DNA from: Prorocentrum cordatum
Lineage: Eukaryota > Sar > Dinophyceae > Prorocentrales > Prorocentraceae
Assembly (NCBI GenBank): GCA_963575745.1
Contig: CAUYUJ010020615.1
Span: forward strand, 1-62,500
DNA length: 62,500 bases
Reading direction: 5' to 3'
The position numbers and the translations under genes were made by a program. The notes under the pieces were generated by a model. It had not been told where the DNA came from, made no database searches, and saw only the letters and a program-made list of their open reading frames with translations. This document shows, in pieces, positions 29,241-39,174 of this stretch (position 1 is its first letter; every line of letters starts with the position of its first letter).

Positions 29241-29890
29241 ACGCCCGTCCCGGGCCGCTCCCCAGGGGGGTCGCCCTAACGGCGACCACCCTCCCTCCAA
29301 ACAAAGATGGCCCTAGGGGCCCGCCAATGAAGGAAGGCGGGCCCGCCATCACCCCGCGCAAAACCCTGGGTACCAAGCGCGCTAATCACAGTAGCGCGGC
29401 ACCGCAACTAGCTGCAGCTGCAGAGGGGTAACGCGAATACTGGAAACAGTATTGCAGAAAACAGAATCCGCCCCTCCGGGGGGCACTGCGGGGCGGGGCT
29501 GCGGAAGGCCAACTCCCCGGGCGCGCGGGGTCACCACTGCGGCGCGCCGGATCCAGCACCGCGCCAACCGTTCCCGCCGCAGCTCTTCCGCTCCCCGGAG
29601 GGGAGCCTTCCACGGGTTACATCAACTGGGCGCCGTCAAAAACGGCGGGTTCCCCCAGATTGGAGCCCGAGGGGTTCGCAGGGCCGCAAGCTTGGTGCCG
29701 GCTGCTTGCGGGAAAAACAAGCATACGGTGAGGGGGCAGCACCCCTCCGCTTACTCATGCTACGGCCAGCCCGCCATGGCTTCCACGGGCATCCCCCCCC
29801 CCCCCAGCTTCCCGCCCCGCCAACCGGGTGGGGCTGGGAGGGGGCCCGCGCGGCAGGGGGGCAACGCTGCTCCCGCCGGGACTCCTCCGG
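29240..29890. other. Non-coding interval at the 3' end of the DIRS-like element
   Basis: GC-rich. It contains a perfect 7-bp hairpin AATACTGGAAACAGTATT near 29433. Probably holds the element's 3' untranslated and terminal region; I could not define the terminus. Confidence 0.4.
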
Positions 29891-29891
29891 G

Positions 29892-32800
29892 TCAGCTGCG
29901 CGCGTGGTATTCTTCCGGGGGCTCCTCCCGGAACTTGACCCGCCTCACTCCCTTCTCGGGTGGGGTCTGCCCCGGGCGGTTCGAGCTTCCCGAGGTGACG
30001 TTGTAGTTCTGGGCGGACATCGCCTCCGAGAGGCCCTTCTGGGGTTCGTGCGCCCCCCAGAGGTGCGCGTGGAAGGCGCCCGACCTCCACCTCCCGAACC
30101 GCTTGAGCCGCTCCAGGTCTGGTGTGGCGTGGTACATGGCCGTGGCGCCTCCGATCCTCAGGGAGTGGCTCCCGATGTGCGAGGGATGCATCCCCACCGC
30201 CTTCGCCGACTGGCCCAAGAGGTCGGTGATGTCCTTCCGCCGGATGGGGTCCCCATCCCCGTCTCGGAAGAGAGGGAGGTCTCCCTCCGAGGTCCACCGC
30301 TGGGGCGCCAGCCTCTCCAGCTCGGCGAGGGCTCCGACCGGGCAAAGGGGATTGCCCGTGGCGTAGTGGTTGCGGCAGCATCCGAAATTGTACTGGTCGG
30401 TCTTGCTCCCCTTGATGTAGATAACCACCTCGTCCGCGGACGCGAAGGTGGGGCAGACCGCGCCCTCCCTCCTCGGGGTGACATCTCTCCCGAAGAGGAC
30501 CCGCTCCGCCGCCCAATCCCTACCCCCGGAGGTGTCGGCGAGGTACTCGGAGGCGCGCAACATAAAGAAGAAGGCGGTGGTGAGGGCGGCCCAGGCGGCC
30601 GCGTCTCCTACCCTCCCGGTGTCCAACTTCCCCTTTAGCCAGCGCATCATCTCAATGGTGACAGGGTACTTCCGGTTCTGCTTGGCGCCCATCCTCCGTA
30701 GTCCCCCCAGCGCCAGCGCGAGCCTGGGGGCCAGCTCCAGAGGGTCCGGGTATCCCGCCGCGATATGGTAGTGGCGGACCGCCATCAGCTTTCCCCGGAT
30801 CGTCCCCTCCGAGCGGTGCTGGACATGGGCCAGGTGGACGATCCAGTCCAGGAGCACGTCCTCATCCTGCCGCCGGCCCTCCCTCCCCAGCCCCGTGAGG
30901 AGCGGGCTCCCGCCACGGGCTTTGAGGAAAAGGCACCGCTGCCTCCACGCAGCGGCGTATGAGGTGCGTGTCCCCTTTGCGAGGTTCCCGAAGATGAGGC
31001 TATCCCGTAGGCGCTCCCTCTCGTCCGCCAGGTGGCCTCCCCCAATCTGAGGTTGCTCCCCCTCCGCCGTCAGCAGAGGGCACTGGGGCTCCGCCTGGGC
31101 CTGGGGCTTCCGGCCGCGAGGCGCCGCCGTGAGCGTCCCCATGACCTCCTCCTCCTCCTCCTGAGCGAGGCGCCTCAGGCGCGGGCCCCTTGCCCCCCTC
31201 TCAGTCCACGTCGCCCCCGTCGGGGGGGTGGTGCTGGAGGGGGCGAGGGAGTCCCCAATCCCCCGCGTCCGGGGCCCCAGCAAAGGGGGAGCGGGCCCCG
31301 CCAAGTGGGGGCCGCCCAGCAGGCCTGTACCTCCGCTTTGCGGGGTCCCTCCGGGTGGTCCCCCAGCCCGGGCCCCGCGGGCCTCTCGGAGCCACCGCGC
31401 GTAAGCAGTCCGGGGGTCCTCGGGGTTAGCCTTCCAGGCGCTGAACCACGTCGCGTTGGCCGCGGCCATGAAGTCCTCATCAGGATCTCGGCACACCCCG
31501 GCACGGGCTCCCTCCGCGAGGAGGCCCTCCCTCGCGCTGGCCGCTGCCCATAGCACTTGGTGCGCGGAGACGGGTGGCATGGAGCGGGCGGCACCCATGA
31601 GGAGCACCTCCTCAGGGACCCCCGCTCGGGTTCCCTCCCGCCAATCGTGAAGGAGGCCCCCGGAAATCTGCCAGGCCTCCTTGGGGTCGAAGCGCCTCAC
31701 CCGAGGGGTGCCATCTCCCCGCGCATCTTCCAATAGCACGGGGTAGTGCCCGGAGACCTCGTCAGGGTGCCAGAGTGGGCAGTCGGGCCCGCTGCTCATC
31801 GGGCTAAGGATGACCCGGGCGTCCCCCTCCGACTCCCGGGTGCTCTTCCAAGTCCCGGCCGCCTGGAGGGCGGTGGGGCGCCCTCCCTCCCCGCGGCCGG
31901 CCCTCTCCGGGACCTTGAAGTGGCGCCAGTGGGCCCTCCCCTCCTCCTCCTGCATGTAGAGCTCCGGAGGGACCGCCTCGGGCGTCAACAGGGCGCTGCT
32001 GAGGTTCAGTGGGACCAATCGCTCGCCCCGCCGCAGGAGTGCGAGCGCGGCGCTCCCCCAGTTCCCCCCGTCTCTCCAGGCAAGGAGGAGGCGGCGCGAC
32101 CTGGCGCACCGGTCCCCAAGGAGGTGGGTGTGCACCACGCTCTCCGCAGTGTCGTACCCACCCTCCTGCAAGACCTCGCGGGCTCCCCCCAGATCCTGGT
32201 CCAGGGGTCCGTCCAGCACGACGAAGGTGGCGGCGTGGGAGAGCGCGTACCGCACGAAGTAGAGGGCCTCTCGGCCGGTGGGGTCGCTGCCACTGGAGCA
32301 GGTGACCCAAGTCTCCTTCACCGCGGTCCTGGCCCGCCCGGCCCGGTCGGCCACGAGTCGATTCTGGTGGACCTCCCACCAGGGGTGGCTCACGGCTGAA
32401 CCGGGATTGGGGGTGGTGGCTCCGATCCGTGCCCCCATCTCTCCGGCCACCCGGCAGTAGGGGGAGAGGGTCGCACGCCACTCGAAGACCTGCACCCCGG
32501 CCAAGGGTCCGGCGGGCGGTCCCCGCGCCCGGCGGCGCTCCACCAGCTGGTAAGCCAGCCGGCGTCCCTCCTCCGAGTCTCCAGGGAGGACCAAAGGGCG
32601 GCCTTTCTCCGCCCCCGCGAGCACTTCCCTCCAGGGTCCCTTGAGGTCGATCTCTTCCAAGCCGAGGCGGTTCATCTCCTCCTGGACAACGCTCTTCGTC
32701 TCCCGGGAGATGAGGTCCATGCTGCTGTTGTGCTTGGTCCAAATTCCCGCCGCAACCGTGTGGGACCCGTAGCGGGTCTCCAGGAGCTGGAGGAGGCGCA

Positions 32801-33098
32801 GTCCGTAGCGGGCGAGGCGGTTCTTCGCCGTCCGCTTGTTGAGCCAGATCTCCGTGTTGGTGTTGTCCGTGACGTAGAGGACCAGGCGCCCCTCCCATCT
32901 CGGGGCCTGGGCCACCGCGAGCACCAGGAAGGTAAACAGCTCGCAGATGGCGATGATGTCGGCTCCCTCCCCAAAAACCGCGTGGAACGGCTCCATGACC
33001 TCCTTGACATCCATGACCCCGTACACCCCGTTTGACCAGTCGGCGGCCCCCGCCCGGGTCTCGGCGGCGCCCCCTCCGGTCCAGACCAGCTCCTCCAT
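29892..33098 (-). CDS. RNase H, methyltransferase-like and tyrosine recombinase polyprotein part
   Basis: 1068 codons without interruption. Residues 1-150: RNase H, with YVTDNTNTEIWLNK (~75), RLLQLLETRYGSHTVAAGIW and SSMDLISRET. Residues ~205-350: a degenerate methyltransferase-like stretch, with QVFEWRATLSPYCRVAGEMG, WVTCSSGSDPTGREAL, FVVLDGPLDQD and HLLGDRCARSRRLLLAWRDG. After a Pro/Gly-rich hinge (570-690), residues ~690-1035 form a tyrosine recombinase: catalytic Arg in FFMLRASEYL (~847), Lys in YIKGSKTDQY (~896), SHSLRIGGATAM (His-x-x-Arg, ~977), GRWRSGAFHAHLWG, and probable Tyr in SAQNYNV (~1030). All catalytic residues are present. The frame continues upstream of the first ATG (LRRAFRQERLALPGG) to the insertion junction, so this is the C-terminal part of a longer polyprotein. 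Confidence 0.8.
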   Translation of the reverse strand: MEELVWTGGGAAETRAGAADWSNGVYGVMDVKEVMEPFHAVFGEGADIIAICELFTFLVLAVAQAPRWEGRLVLYVTDNTNTEIWLNKRTAKNRLARYGLRLLQLLETRYGSHTVAAGIWTKHNSSMDLISRETKSVVQEEMNRLGLEEIDLKGPWREVLAGAEKGRPLVLPGDSEEGRRLAYQLVERRRARGPPAGPLAGVQVFEWRATLSPYCRVAGEMGARIGATTPNPGSAVSHPWWEVHQNRLVADRAGRARTAVKETWVTCSSGSDPTGREALYFVRYALSHAATFVVLDGPLDQDLGGAREVLQEGGYDTAESVVHTHLLGDRCARSRRLLLAWRDGGNWGSAALALLRRGERLVPLNLSSALLTPEAVPPELYMQEEEGRAHWRHFKVPERAGRGEGGRPTALQAAGTWKSTRESEGDARVILSPMSSGPDCPLWHPDEVSGHYPVLLEDARGDGTPRVRRFDPKEAWQISGGLLHDWREGTRAGVPEEVLLMGAARSMPPVSAHQVLWAAASAREGLLAEGARAGVCRDPDEDFMAAANATWFSAWKANPEDPRTAYARWLREARGARAGGPPGGTPQSGGTGLLGGPHLAGPAPPLLGPRTRGIGDSLAPSSTTPPTGATWTERGARGPRLRRLAQEEEEEVMGTLTAAPRGRKPQAQAEPQCPLLTAEGEQPQIGGGHLADERERLRDSLIFGNLAKGTRTSYAAAWRQRCLFLKARGGSPLLTGLGREGRRQDEDVLLDWIVHLAHVQHRSEGTIRGKLMAVRHYHIAAGYPDPLELAPRLALALGGLRRMGAKQNRKYPVTIEMMRWLKGKLDTGRVGDAAAWAALTTAFFFMLRASEYLADTSGGRDWAAERVLFGRDVTPRREGAVCPTFASADEVVIYIKGSKTDQYNFGCCRNHYATGNPLCPVGALAELERLAPQRWTSEGDLPLFRDGDGDPIRRKDITDLLGQSAKAVGMHPSHIGSHSLRIGGATAMYHATPDLERLKRFGRWRSGAFHAHLWGAHEPQKGLSEAMSAQNYNVTSGSSNRPGQTPPEKGVRRVKFREEPPEEYHARS

Positions 33099-33125
33099 TC
33101 CGCCGGGGAGGGCGAGCCGCTCCTG
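29892..33125 (-). mobile_element. DIRS-like retroelement, 3' portion (RNase H, methyltransferase-like, tyrosine recombinase)
   Basis: The 3' half of the element whose 5' half lies at 49469-55640 on the same strand. The junction with the inserted DNA is at 33125/33126. A tyrosine recombinase after RNase H is the defining layout of DIRS-order retroelements, which integrate by recombinase instead of DDE integrase. Confidence 0.75.
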
Positions 33126-33160
33126 CCTGAAGGCCCTGCGTAGTTAGTAACAGTTAGCGG
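33126..33160 (+). repeat. Left terminal inverted repeat of the 16.3-kb element
   Basis: CCTGAAGGCCCT then GCGTAGTTAGTAACAGTTAGCGG. The 12-bp tip matches the right end perfectly; the next ~20 bp match with several changes. Inward to 33200 is AT-rich with GTTATAAC and TAGTTAGG words. Confidence 0.6.
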
Positions 33161-33368
33161 AACTTCTAATTGTTATTAACGGAGTTATAACTAGTTAGGT
33201 TTGGCCAGTTTGAAGCTGTTGTTTTAATGTTTATGTTATGTTTTTGCATCTCATGTAGTTGGAAATTGGGGCATCATGATTGGGCGCTTCGTCGATTTGG
33301 ATCTGCTCAGGGGCCTTCAGATGTTTTTATCGTCCTGGGGCAAACGCGACGGTCCGCAGCGCATCATG

Positions 33369-35451
33369 TTAGCAACATCGCGATTTGTATTCTACTGGCC
33401 AAATGCACGTGATGTCGTTCTCTATTTTCCTGTAAATCACAGGAGCTTTCAGCGAGGTCAGAGGCATCAGAACAGGGTCTGTATCATCTAAAAAGATGTG
33501 TCTGGAAAAACCTTCAGCGGCGTTCACATGCTTAGTTGCAAGCTGCTGGACAAGCACCTGCGACTCGCCATCGTCGCATTTCACGTGAAACCACACTTGC
33601 ATTGCTGCATGCATCCCGCCCGACCCCAGAAGTACGATATCACCGCGCTTGATGCGGCCGAAATCTGTCATGGCTTCGATGCTGGAGACGGCTGTCTGCG
33701 TCCCAGGGCACATGCGTTTCAACGCATTCAGCAGCTTCTGTGTTGCTTTCGTTGGGTCGACTAAGCCAGGTGAAACACGCATGGTCTTTAAATCGTGCGC
33801 GTGCTGCGCAGTGAGTTGGACCATGAGAGCCTTCTCTGGCCCCTTCTTGCACATGTGGTCTTTGGCGAAACGTTTTACGTTTTTGTGCTTGCGTTCCTGG
33901 ACAAAGCAACTGAGCGACCCATGTTTTTCAAACATTTCTGGCAAATGTGTTGCCATATGGTGCTTATACACCCAATAGCTTTCACCATATGCGTCCTGAT
34001 GGCACCGAAGATGTTTCACTATCGCTGACTCTATCTGCGCGGTCGTGACTGGAAGCCGCCGCGCCGCCGTGATGATTATGTCAACGGCATCTTGCAATGC
34101 CAGCATACTTGCGATCTGGGGGGCCACTTGATCCGATGAAGGATGCATGGCAATTACTTGCCGAATATACCTGCACAAAACAGGCAACGCAGAGATCTCT
34201 TCTGAGGCACTTGCTTGGAGCTCACCAGTCTCCCATACAGTTGCGGCTGAGTGGTGTTTACTCGGCCACGTCCACTTCATGAAATACTCATGCAACTCCA
34301 TTGCATCACACAAACACTTGAACTGCGCATGCCCTAAAAGTGCTTTTACTTCTCTGTCGAATATACCAGACACAAAATAAATATGCATCCAGTCAAAGCA
34401 AATGAATGACGCAGGGAGATATCGCAAACCTGGGTCCAGCGCTATGTGTTCGGGGTGGAAGTTCCATCCTTTGTGCTGTGTGATGGTCGTGTACTGCCCC
34501 TCTGAAAACTCCCCCCGCTGATATTTATCCCAATCGGGCCGAAGTCGTTCCAGGATCGCGATGATTGTCGCGTCATCGTTTCTGCGTATCTTTGACGCAT
34601 CCAAGCACGCGTCTGTCACAAAGAAACCAGATACATCATATGTCAAATAATCAAACTTTCTATTCAAGACGTTGCGACATAACGCACAGGGTTTGGAACC
34701 AGCGTGCCCTTTGTTCATGTGTAGTTCCCGCAATGCCTCTTCGTCCCCTATGACGCACGACAGCTTCGCGACGATCGTCGCGTGCGACGTTGCGTCGCCG
34801 TTCTCTGACACGTCTAATGTAACACCGCTCGTCTCAAAATTGAAACCACCAGCAGAATTAAAAACAAACTTCTTTGAGGGTCATCTTGATGCACTGCCCG
34901 ATGCCACCTGGGATGCTTTTTATTTTTGCGCACCGCGCAGTGCTAAGCGTGAACCACGCATCTTCGTTACCCAAGGACTCGTCGAACTCAGCGAACGACC
35001 AGTAAACAGCATCAACCCCCCGATAATCTTTCCCCTTCGCCAGGGGGTCTCGCGGTGAAATACCATCGAAATATAAAATGATGTGCCACGGCGACGCCAA
35101 GCTGCATGGGTGCTCCTGAAGTGAGCGGCGAAACATCTCCCTGACTGGAGCGCTAGCCTTGCAGCAGGAATACAAAAATGGCCCAGGACAGCACACCCAG
35201 TTCTCGAAAGTTCTACCACTGACTAAAGGCGTGTCTATGCAACGCAAGACGTTCCCATATGCGTTCGACTCTTTGGCAATGATGTTTTCGTTTGCCCTGT
35301 ATTGTGAGCTCCGTGAAATATTGTCGGGCAACCCATGGTCTCGCACATATTTTAGGACACCCGACAGAGCACGCTGTGACAGGTATGAGCCCCTGTGGAG
35401 CTCCACCAGCGCCTCATCCGCCTTGCGTTTCCTGGCGGCGGACGCGGCCAT
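33369..35451 (-). pseudogene. DDE-like transposase (CMC/Plavaka-like layout), one frameshift
   Basis: Start ATG at 35451 (MAASAARKRKADEAL, a nuclear-localisation-like tip), just after a spliced-leader-like sequence. The first frame runs to 34858 (ends MTLKEVCF-stop). The protein resumes one base shifted as KFVFNSAGGFNFETSGVTLD and runs to 33369. Features: IILYFDGISPRDPL (first acidic site), VIGDEEALRELHMNKGHAGS, a CALCRNV Cys pair, and CFDWMHIYFVSGIFDREV, resembling the PDxLHxLxxGI box of CACTA/Plavaka-type transposases; then HHSAATVW, YWVYKHHMATHLPEMFEKHG and FVQERKHKNVKRFAKDH. The shift lies in a T/A-rich run near 34866 and may be a true mutation or a sequence error. Family assignment is by layout only. 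Confidence 0.55.
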
Positions 35452-35452
35452 G

Positions 35453-35474
35453 GTTTCAGCCCAAATGGCTACAG
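35453..35474 (-). promoter_or_regulatory. Spliced-leader-like relic upstream of the transposase
   Basis: Minus strand CTGTAGCCATTTGGGCTGAA, two bases upstream of the ATG at 35451. It differs from the dinoflagellate leader GTAGCCATTTTGGCTCAAG at two positions (TTTGGGCT for TTTTGGCT, and GAA for CAA). Confidence 0.7.
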
Positions 35475-35479
35475 ACTCG

Positions 35480-35720
35480 ATAACGATGCCAATGCGCATC
35501 ATAGGATGCATGCGTCGCGTTATGGTAGGGGCACGCTGCATGATGCATCTGAATGCAGCGAGGCGATAGATCACAACAGAAGTGCACGTTGCATAACGAT
35601 GCATATGGCATGATACGACGTCGCATCAGAAGGACATGTAGGTGCATAGTGATGCATACGAAGTGCGACGGTAGCTCGCGAGAGAAAGGAGTGTTGCATA
35701 TTGATGCATGCGACTTGCGA
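35480..35720. promoter_or_regulatory. Cluster of GATGCAT motifs upstream of the transposase
   Basis: GATGCAT occurs at about 35505, 35542, 35598, 35651 and 35703, far above chance for 240 bp. It could be a transposase-binding or promoter element (inference). Confidence 0.45.
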
Positions 35721-35893
35721 TGAAAAGATCGCAACAGACTTGTGTTTTAGACATCATGGTGCAACGTCATACAAGCAAGAGGGGGTTCGTCGATGTGGCG
35801 CCGCCCGCCGCCGCGCTGCAGCTGCGATGCGAGCTCCCAGCCCTGCTGGTCCTCAACAACCCCCTGGTCCCCCCCCCTCCCCGCGTCGAGCAC

Positions 35894-37300
35894 CTAACAC
35901 TTGGCGTCGATCCACGCCAGCGCCGCGCTCCAAGCCTCAATGCGATTCATCGTCGCATTGCGGTCGAAGCGGACGCGGCGATCTGCCCTCCCCACAACGG
36001 CCCTGAACACCTTCTGTGAAGGCTTGTAGATCACGTAGCCGCACCTGTACGGCGCGTTGCACTCGCACGTCGGCGGCTTGGGCAGCACGGCGGGCTTTGG
36101 CACGGCAGCCGCGGGTCGCCGCATGGCAGGGGGCCGCGCCTTCTTCATTGGCACAGCCCCCTCGGCGTCTTCGACGCCTGCCCCGCCCTCGGCGTCACCG
36201 ACGCCTTCGCCAGCCGCGGAGGGGCGCTTCCTCGCCTTGGCGGTCTTGGCCTTCTTGGCGAGGAGCGCCCTGAGCTTCTCCTCCTCGTCGGTCAGGTCTG
36301 GCTCGGGCTCATCATCGCGCGGCTCATCGCGCGGCTCCTCGCGCGGCGGAAGCTTCGGCTCCTGCTGCGGCTCCTCGCGCGGCGGGAGCTTTGGCTTCGG
36401 GGGCTCCAGCTCCACGCGCGGCTGCGCAGGCGGCTCGGGCGGCCTGAGAGCCGCGGCCGCCGAGTTGGCGAAGAGCGCCGCGCACAGCGGTGCACCGAAC
36501 AGGGCCTGCATGACTTGCAACTGCCCGCCAGCCGTAGGGTCTGGGGCTGTCATTGGGGGCGCTGCAGCTGCAGGCGAGGTCTTCGCCGCGCAACGCCTGC
36601 TCGACTTCCTCACGTAGTCTGGCGCGTCCGTCTGGATCTCCTCCAAGGCGGGCCCATCGTCCTTGTAAGCTGATTTCCACCACGGCTCAGCCGACATGTC
36701 CTCGATGCGGTCGAAGTTCCACACCGTGGCGTACCCAAGCGTGGACCAACCCTTGCACGTGATGGCCTTGGAGATGGCACCCTTCACCTCTCCGAGGAGC
36801 CTGAGCCAATCGCCCCCATGCCCCTTGCCGCTGCCCCACGCCACGAGCGCGGCCATCTTGCCCTTGGAGCTCTCGGAGAGCGTGTGGGCGCCGATCAGCT
36901 TGCACCGAGCGGCGACCAGGCGTATGCACGCCTTCTCACTCAGGTCGCCGCTCTTCAGCGATTTGATCTCGCTCGCCGTGAAGACCCTCGATGCAATGCT
37001 AATCTCTTGCCATTGCTTGGATCCGCCTGGCATTGACAACATGCCTGTCTTGGTCCCGACGCTCTGGCACAAGCGTGCGATGTTCTCTTGAGTCCAAGTG
37101 TTCAGCGAGTGCTCCCTGATTGTTTTCACCAAGGCTGTCGCCTCGTCAGTACTGATCTGTGACAGGTTGTTGATCTTCATGAGGAGGCTGTCGTACTGGT
37201 GCTGGGCCACGGCTGATGGGCACAGGCCACATGCGATTTGTGTCGATACCCACTCTGACATGTGCTGCAGTTCCGCGCGGAGGTTCGGAACCGTCGTCAT
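35894..37300 (-). CDS. 468-aa cargo protein, unknown, with disordered P/E middle
   Basis: ATG at 37300, within a hairpin and ~95 nt downstream of a spliced-leader-like relic. Residues 1-230 look helical and globular (QYDSLLMKINNLSQI, LVKTIREHSLNTWTQENIAR, FTASEIKSLKSGDLSEKACI, WLRLLGEVKGAISKAITCKG). Residues ~235-400 are disordered with Pro/Glu/Arg repeats (PPREEPQQEPKLPPREEP) and Lys/Ala-rich basic patches (KKAKTAKARKRPSAAG), compatible with nuclear targeting. The end has CECNAPYRCGYVIYKPSQ, a possible metal-binding knuckle. It is not recognised outside this context. It lies on the same strand as the transposase, 440 bp upstream of that gene's start. Confidence 0.6.
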   Translation of the reverse strand: MTTVPNLRAELQHMSEWVSTQIACGLCPSAVAQHQYDSLLMKINNLSQISTDEATALVKTIREHSLNTWTQENIARLCQSVGTKTGMLSMPGGSKQWQEISIASRVFTASEIKSLKSGDLSEKACIRLVAARCKLIGAHTLSESSKGKMAALVAWGSGKGHGGDWLRLLGEVKGAISKAITCKGWSTLGYATVWNFDRIEDMSAEPWWKSAYKDDGPALEEIQTDAPDYVRKSSRRCAAKTSPAAAAPPMTAPDPTAGGQLQVMQALFGAPLCAALFANSAAAALRPPEPPAQPRVELEPPKPKLPPREEPQQEPKLPPREEPRDEPRDDEPEPDLTDEEEKLRALLAKKAKTAKARKRPSAAGEGVGDAEGGAGVEDAEGAVPMKKARPPAMRRPAAAVPKPAVLPKPPTCECNAPYRCGYVIYKPSQKVFRAVVGRADRRVRFDRNATMNRIEAWSAALAWIDAKC

Positions 37301-37319
37301 AAGACGACAGTTCCGAACC
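37282..37319. promoter_or_regulatory. Hairpin over the start codon of the 468-aa gene
   Basis: Arms GGTTCGGAACCGTCGT and ACGACAGTTCCGAACC (16 bp, one mismatch) with a 6-base loop that contains the ATG complement. In RNA it would bury the start codon. Confidence 0.6.
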
Positions 37320-37321
37320 TT

Positions 37322-37398
37322 CGCGCCTCGCGCCTCGCGATAGGTCGCGCCTCGCGAAAGATCGCGCCTCGCGATAGATCGCGATCGATCGCGATCGA
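37322..37398. repeat. 17-bp tandem repeats GCGCCTCGCGATAGGTC
   Basis: Three to four copies of GCGCCTCGCGAWAGRTC, then GCGATCGATC words, between the hairpin and the spliced-leader relic in the 5' leader of the 468-aa gene. Confidence 0.75.
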
Positions 37399-37413
37399 GC
37401 CCAAATGGCTATG
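37396..37413 (-). promoter_or_regulatory. Spliced-leader-like relic upstream of the 468-aa gene
   Basis: Minus strand ATAGCCATTTGGGCTCGA. It has the same TTTGGGCT variant as the relic upstream of the transposase. Confidence 0.6.
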
Positions 37414-38338
37414 CGACGCGGGCCTGTGTGATCTATATTCGAAACGGGAACCCGACACCAACTGATGCCAACTTGCAATGCCCCACGCATCGAAGATTGG
37501 TTTCGGATGGCAGTGCGAGTCTACCACCTGCAACGGGTTGCATGCATCTTGGCATACATAGAACCGACGCGTATATGGCGATGTAAGTGTTGCCGCGTCG
37601 CGTATCCCCGCCAGCCCATCCGACTCGAACGAAGAGCGCAGACCACCTGCAGTTGTTATCATCATATGTCTCATCATCATTTTCGTTAAGTGCGCGCGCG
37701 CTGATGCCGAGGGGGCGGTCCAAGACATCACTCACAGAACTGGCGTTCTGGATTTAACCTCACCAGTCGGGAGCATCCCAAAGTCGCGATCCTCCGTATC
37801 CTCCTCCTCTTCCGCCTTATCCTCCTCGTCTTCCCCTCCTCATCCCCCTCCTCCTCCCCGTTGCGGCCTTGGGGTTCTATATGTGGTTCCTCTTGGGGTT
37901 TTGGTGCTGCGTCATCCTACAGATATCGTGAGGCGTCGGATGATCCTATGACGCGAAAAGGCGGAAACGCATAGCACCAATGCCATTCAGAGTGCGAAGC
38001 AGTTGTGAGGGAGCGATGGGGGGGGGGGGCACGGCTTAGTAGCGTAGTAGGATGGGCAAGAGCATCAGCACCAGCAGCAACAGGAGGACAACGACGAGGA
38101 GGGACGAAGAGGGAATGATGTGATGGGGAGGACGAGGATGGGGATGAGGATGAGGATTGGGAGGGAGGGGGGAGGAGGAGGCGGAGGAGGAGGGAGGAGG
38201 AGGAGAAGGGGGAAGATGAGGAGGGGGACGAGGCACCTGCGCTATCATGCCGACATTATCATCCCAGACTCATCTTGCATTGATGCATGCAGGTTTTTTC
38301 TCTGACCCCTCCACCCGTCGTCCGTCGCCCCCACGCCC
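37414..38338. other. Intergenic, no gene seen
   Basis: Mixed sequence with CTC-rich runs at 37795-37860 and GGA/GAGGA runs at 38080-38235. GATGCATGC occurs at 38281. No coding support. Confidence 0.6.
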
Positions 38339-38774
38339 CTAGCGGGCATCGCGCTCGGCGCGCGCCAGCTCAGTCTCGGCCCGAACGTGGGCCGCGCTCG
38401 CATCATCTGCGTCGAGCAGCGCGTTCATCCACGCGTCCTTGCTCTTCAAAAACGCATTGAACCTCTTCTCTGCCTATCGGGGGGGAGGGAGGGGGGCGAT
38501 CGCACGGAGGCGGGTGGGACTGGCGACACCGATGGGGCCATTGACTAAGGGGGTGGGCTCGAGAGCCCATCCCCTCCCCCCTGGCCTCGAGGGGCCCTTG
38601 TGTTGTTGTTAGTTAACAACCGCCTGCCTTCTTCTCAGCCTGCGTCTTCGCTGCTTTGGCATGCTTCAATGCCGCCTTGGCAGTCTTCACTGACCGCTGG
38701 CGTTCCTGCTTTTCATCCTGCAGCTCAAAGCGCACCTGCGCTTCCATCGCGATCGTCTTCGCTGATTTTCCCAT
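38339..38774 (-). CDS. Small spliced helical protein (93 aa), GC-AG intron
   Basis: Exon 1 38774-38624 (ATG, MGKSAKTIAMEAQVRFEL...AKTQAEKKA); exon 2 38469-38339 (EKRFNAFLKSKDAW...RAETELARAERDAR, TAG). The intron 38470-38623 (154 bp) begins GC and ends AG after a pyrimidine-rich tract, and joins codon phase 1 exactly (GCA G / AG AAG). The product is almost wholly Lys/Glu/Ala/Gln-rich helix, a likely coiled coil. Function unknown. A second gene encoding a similar kind of small helical protein follows on the other strand. Confidence 0.6.
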
Positions 38775-39174
38775 GGACACGTGAACCACAAATGGGGACG
38801 CGTAAGCCACGCGTGAACTGGTTCGCAAAGGTGGGCGAATGAACCACAAATGCTGCTGACGGTTTGCCAAACGTTCAGCCCCGCCATCGTTGGCGACATG
38901 TAGTAAGCTGGGGGGGGGGGGGGCGCGAGAGGTGTGAACAGGAGAGGGGTCGAGATGAGGAGGCGGCTGGGGGTGGACATGCAACGGGAGTGCCCGATCA
39001 CGGCGTCGATGTAGTGGGGGGGGTATGAGTAGGGCAGTGATGTGTGATCACATGGTTGGCACTCATGCCATGCGACCGCGTCGCAGACTACATGCGTTTT
39101 CACGCAGCCGAGTTGGTTGAGGGCTGAGAGAACGCAGCTTGTAAGCTGCGGCGCGCGCGCGTGTGTACGCGACT

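Noticed and set aside
30785-32898. Several long open frames on both strands over the recombinase gene
   Set aside because: Shadows of the 1068-codon frame caused by GC-rich third positions; only the one frame has RNase H and recombinase motifs.
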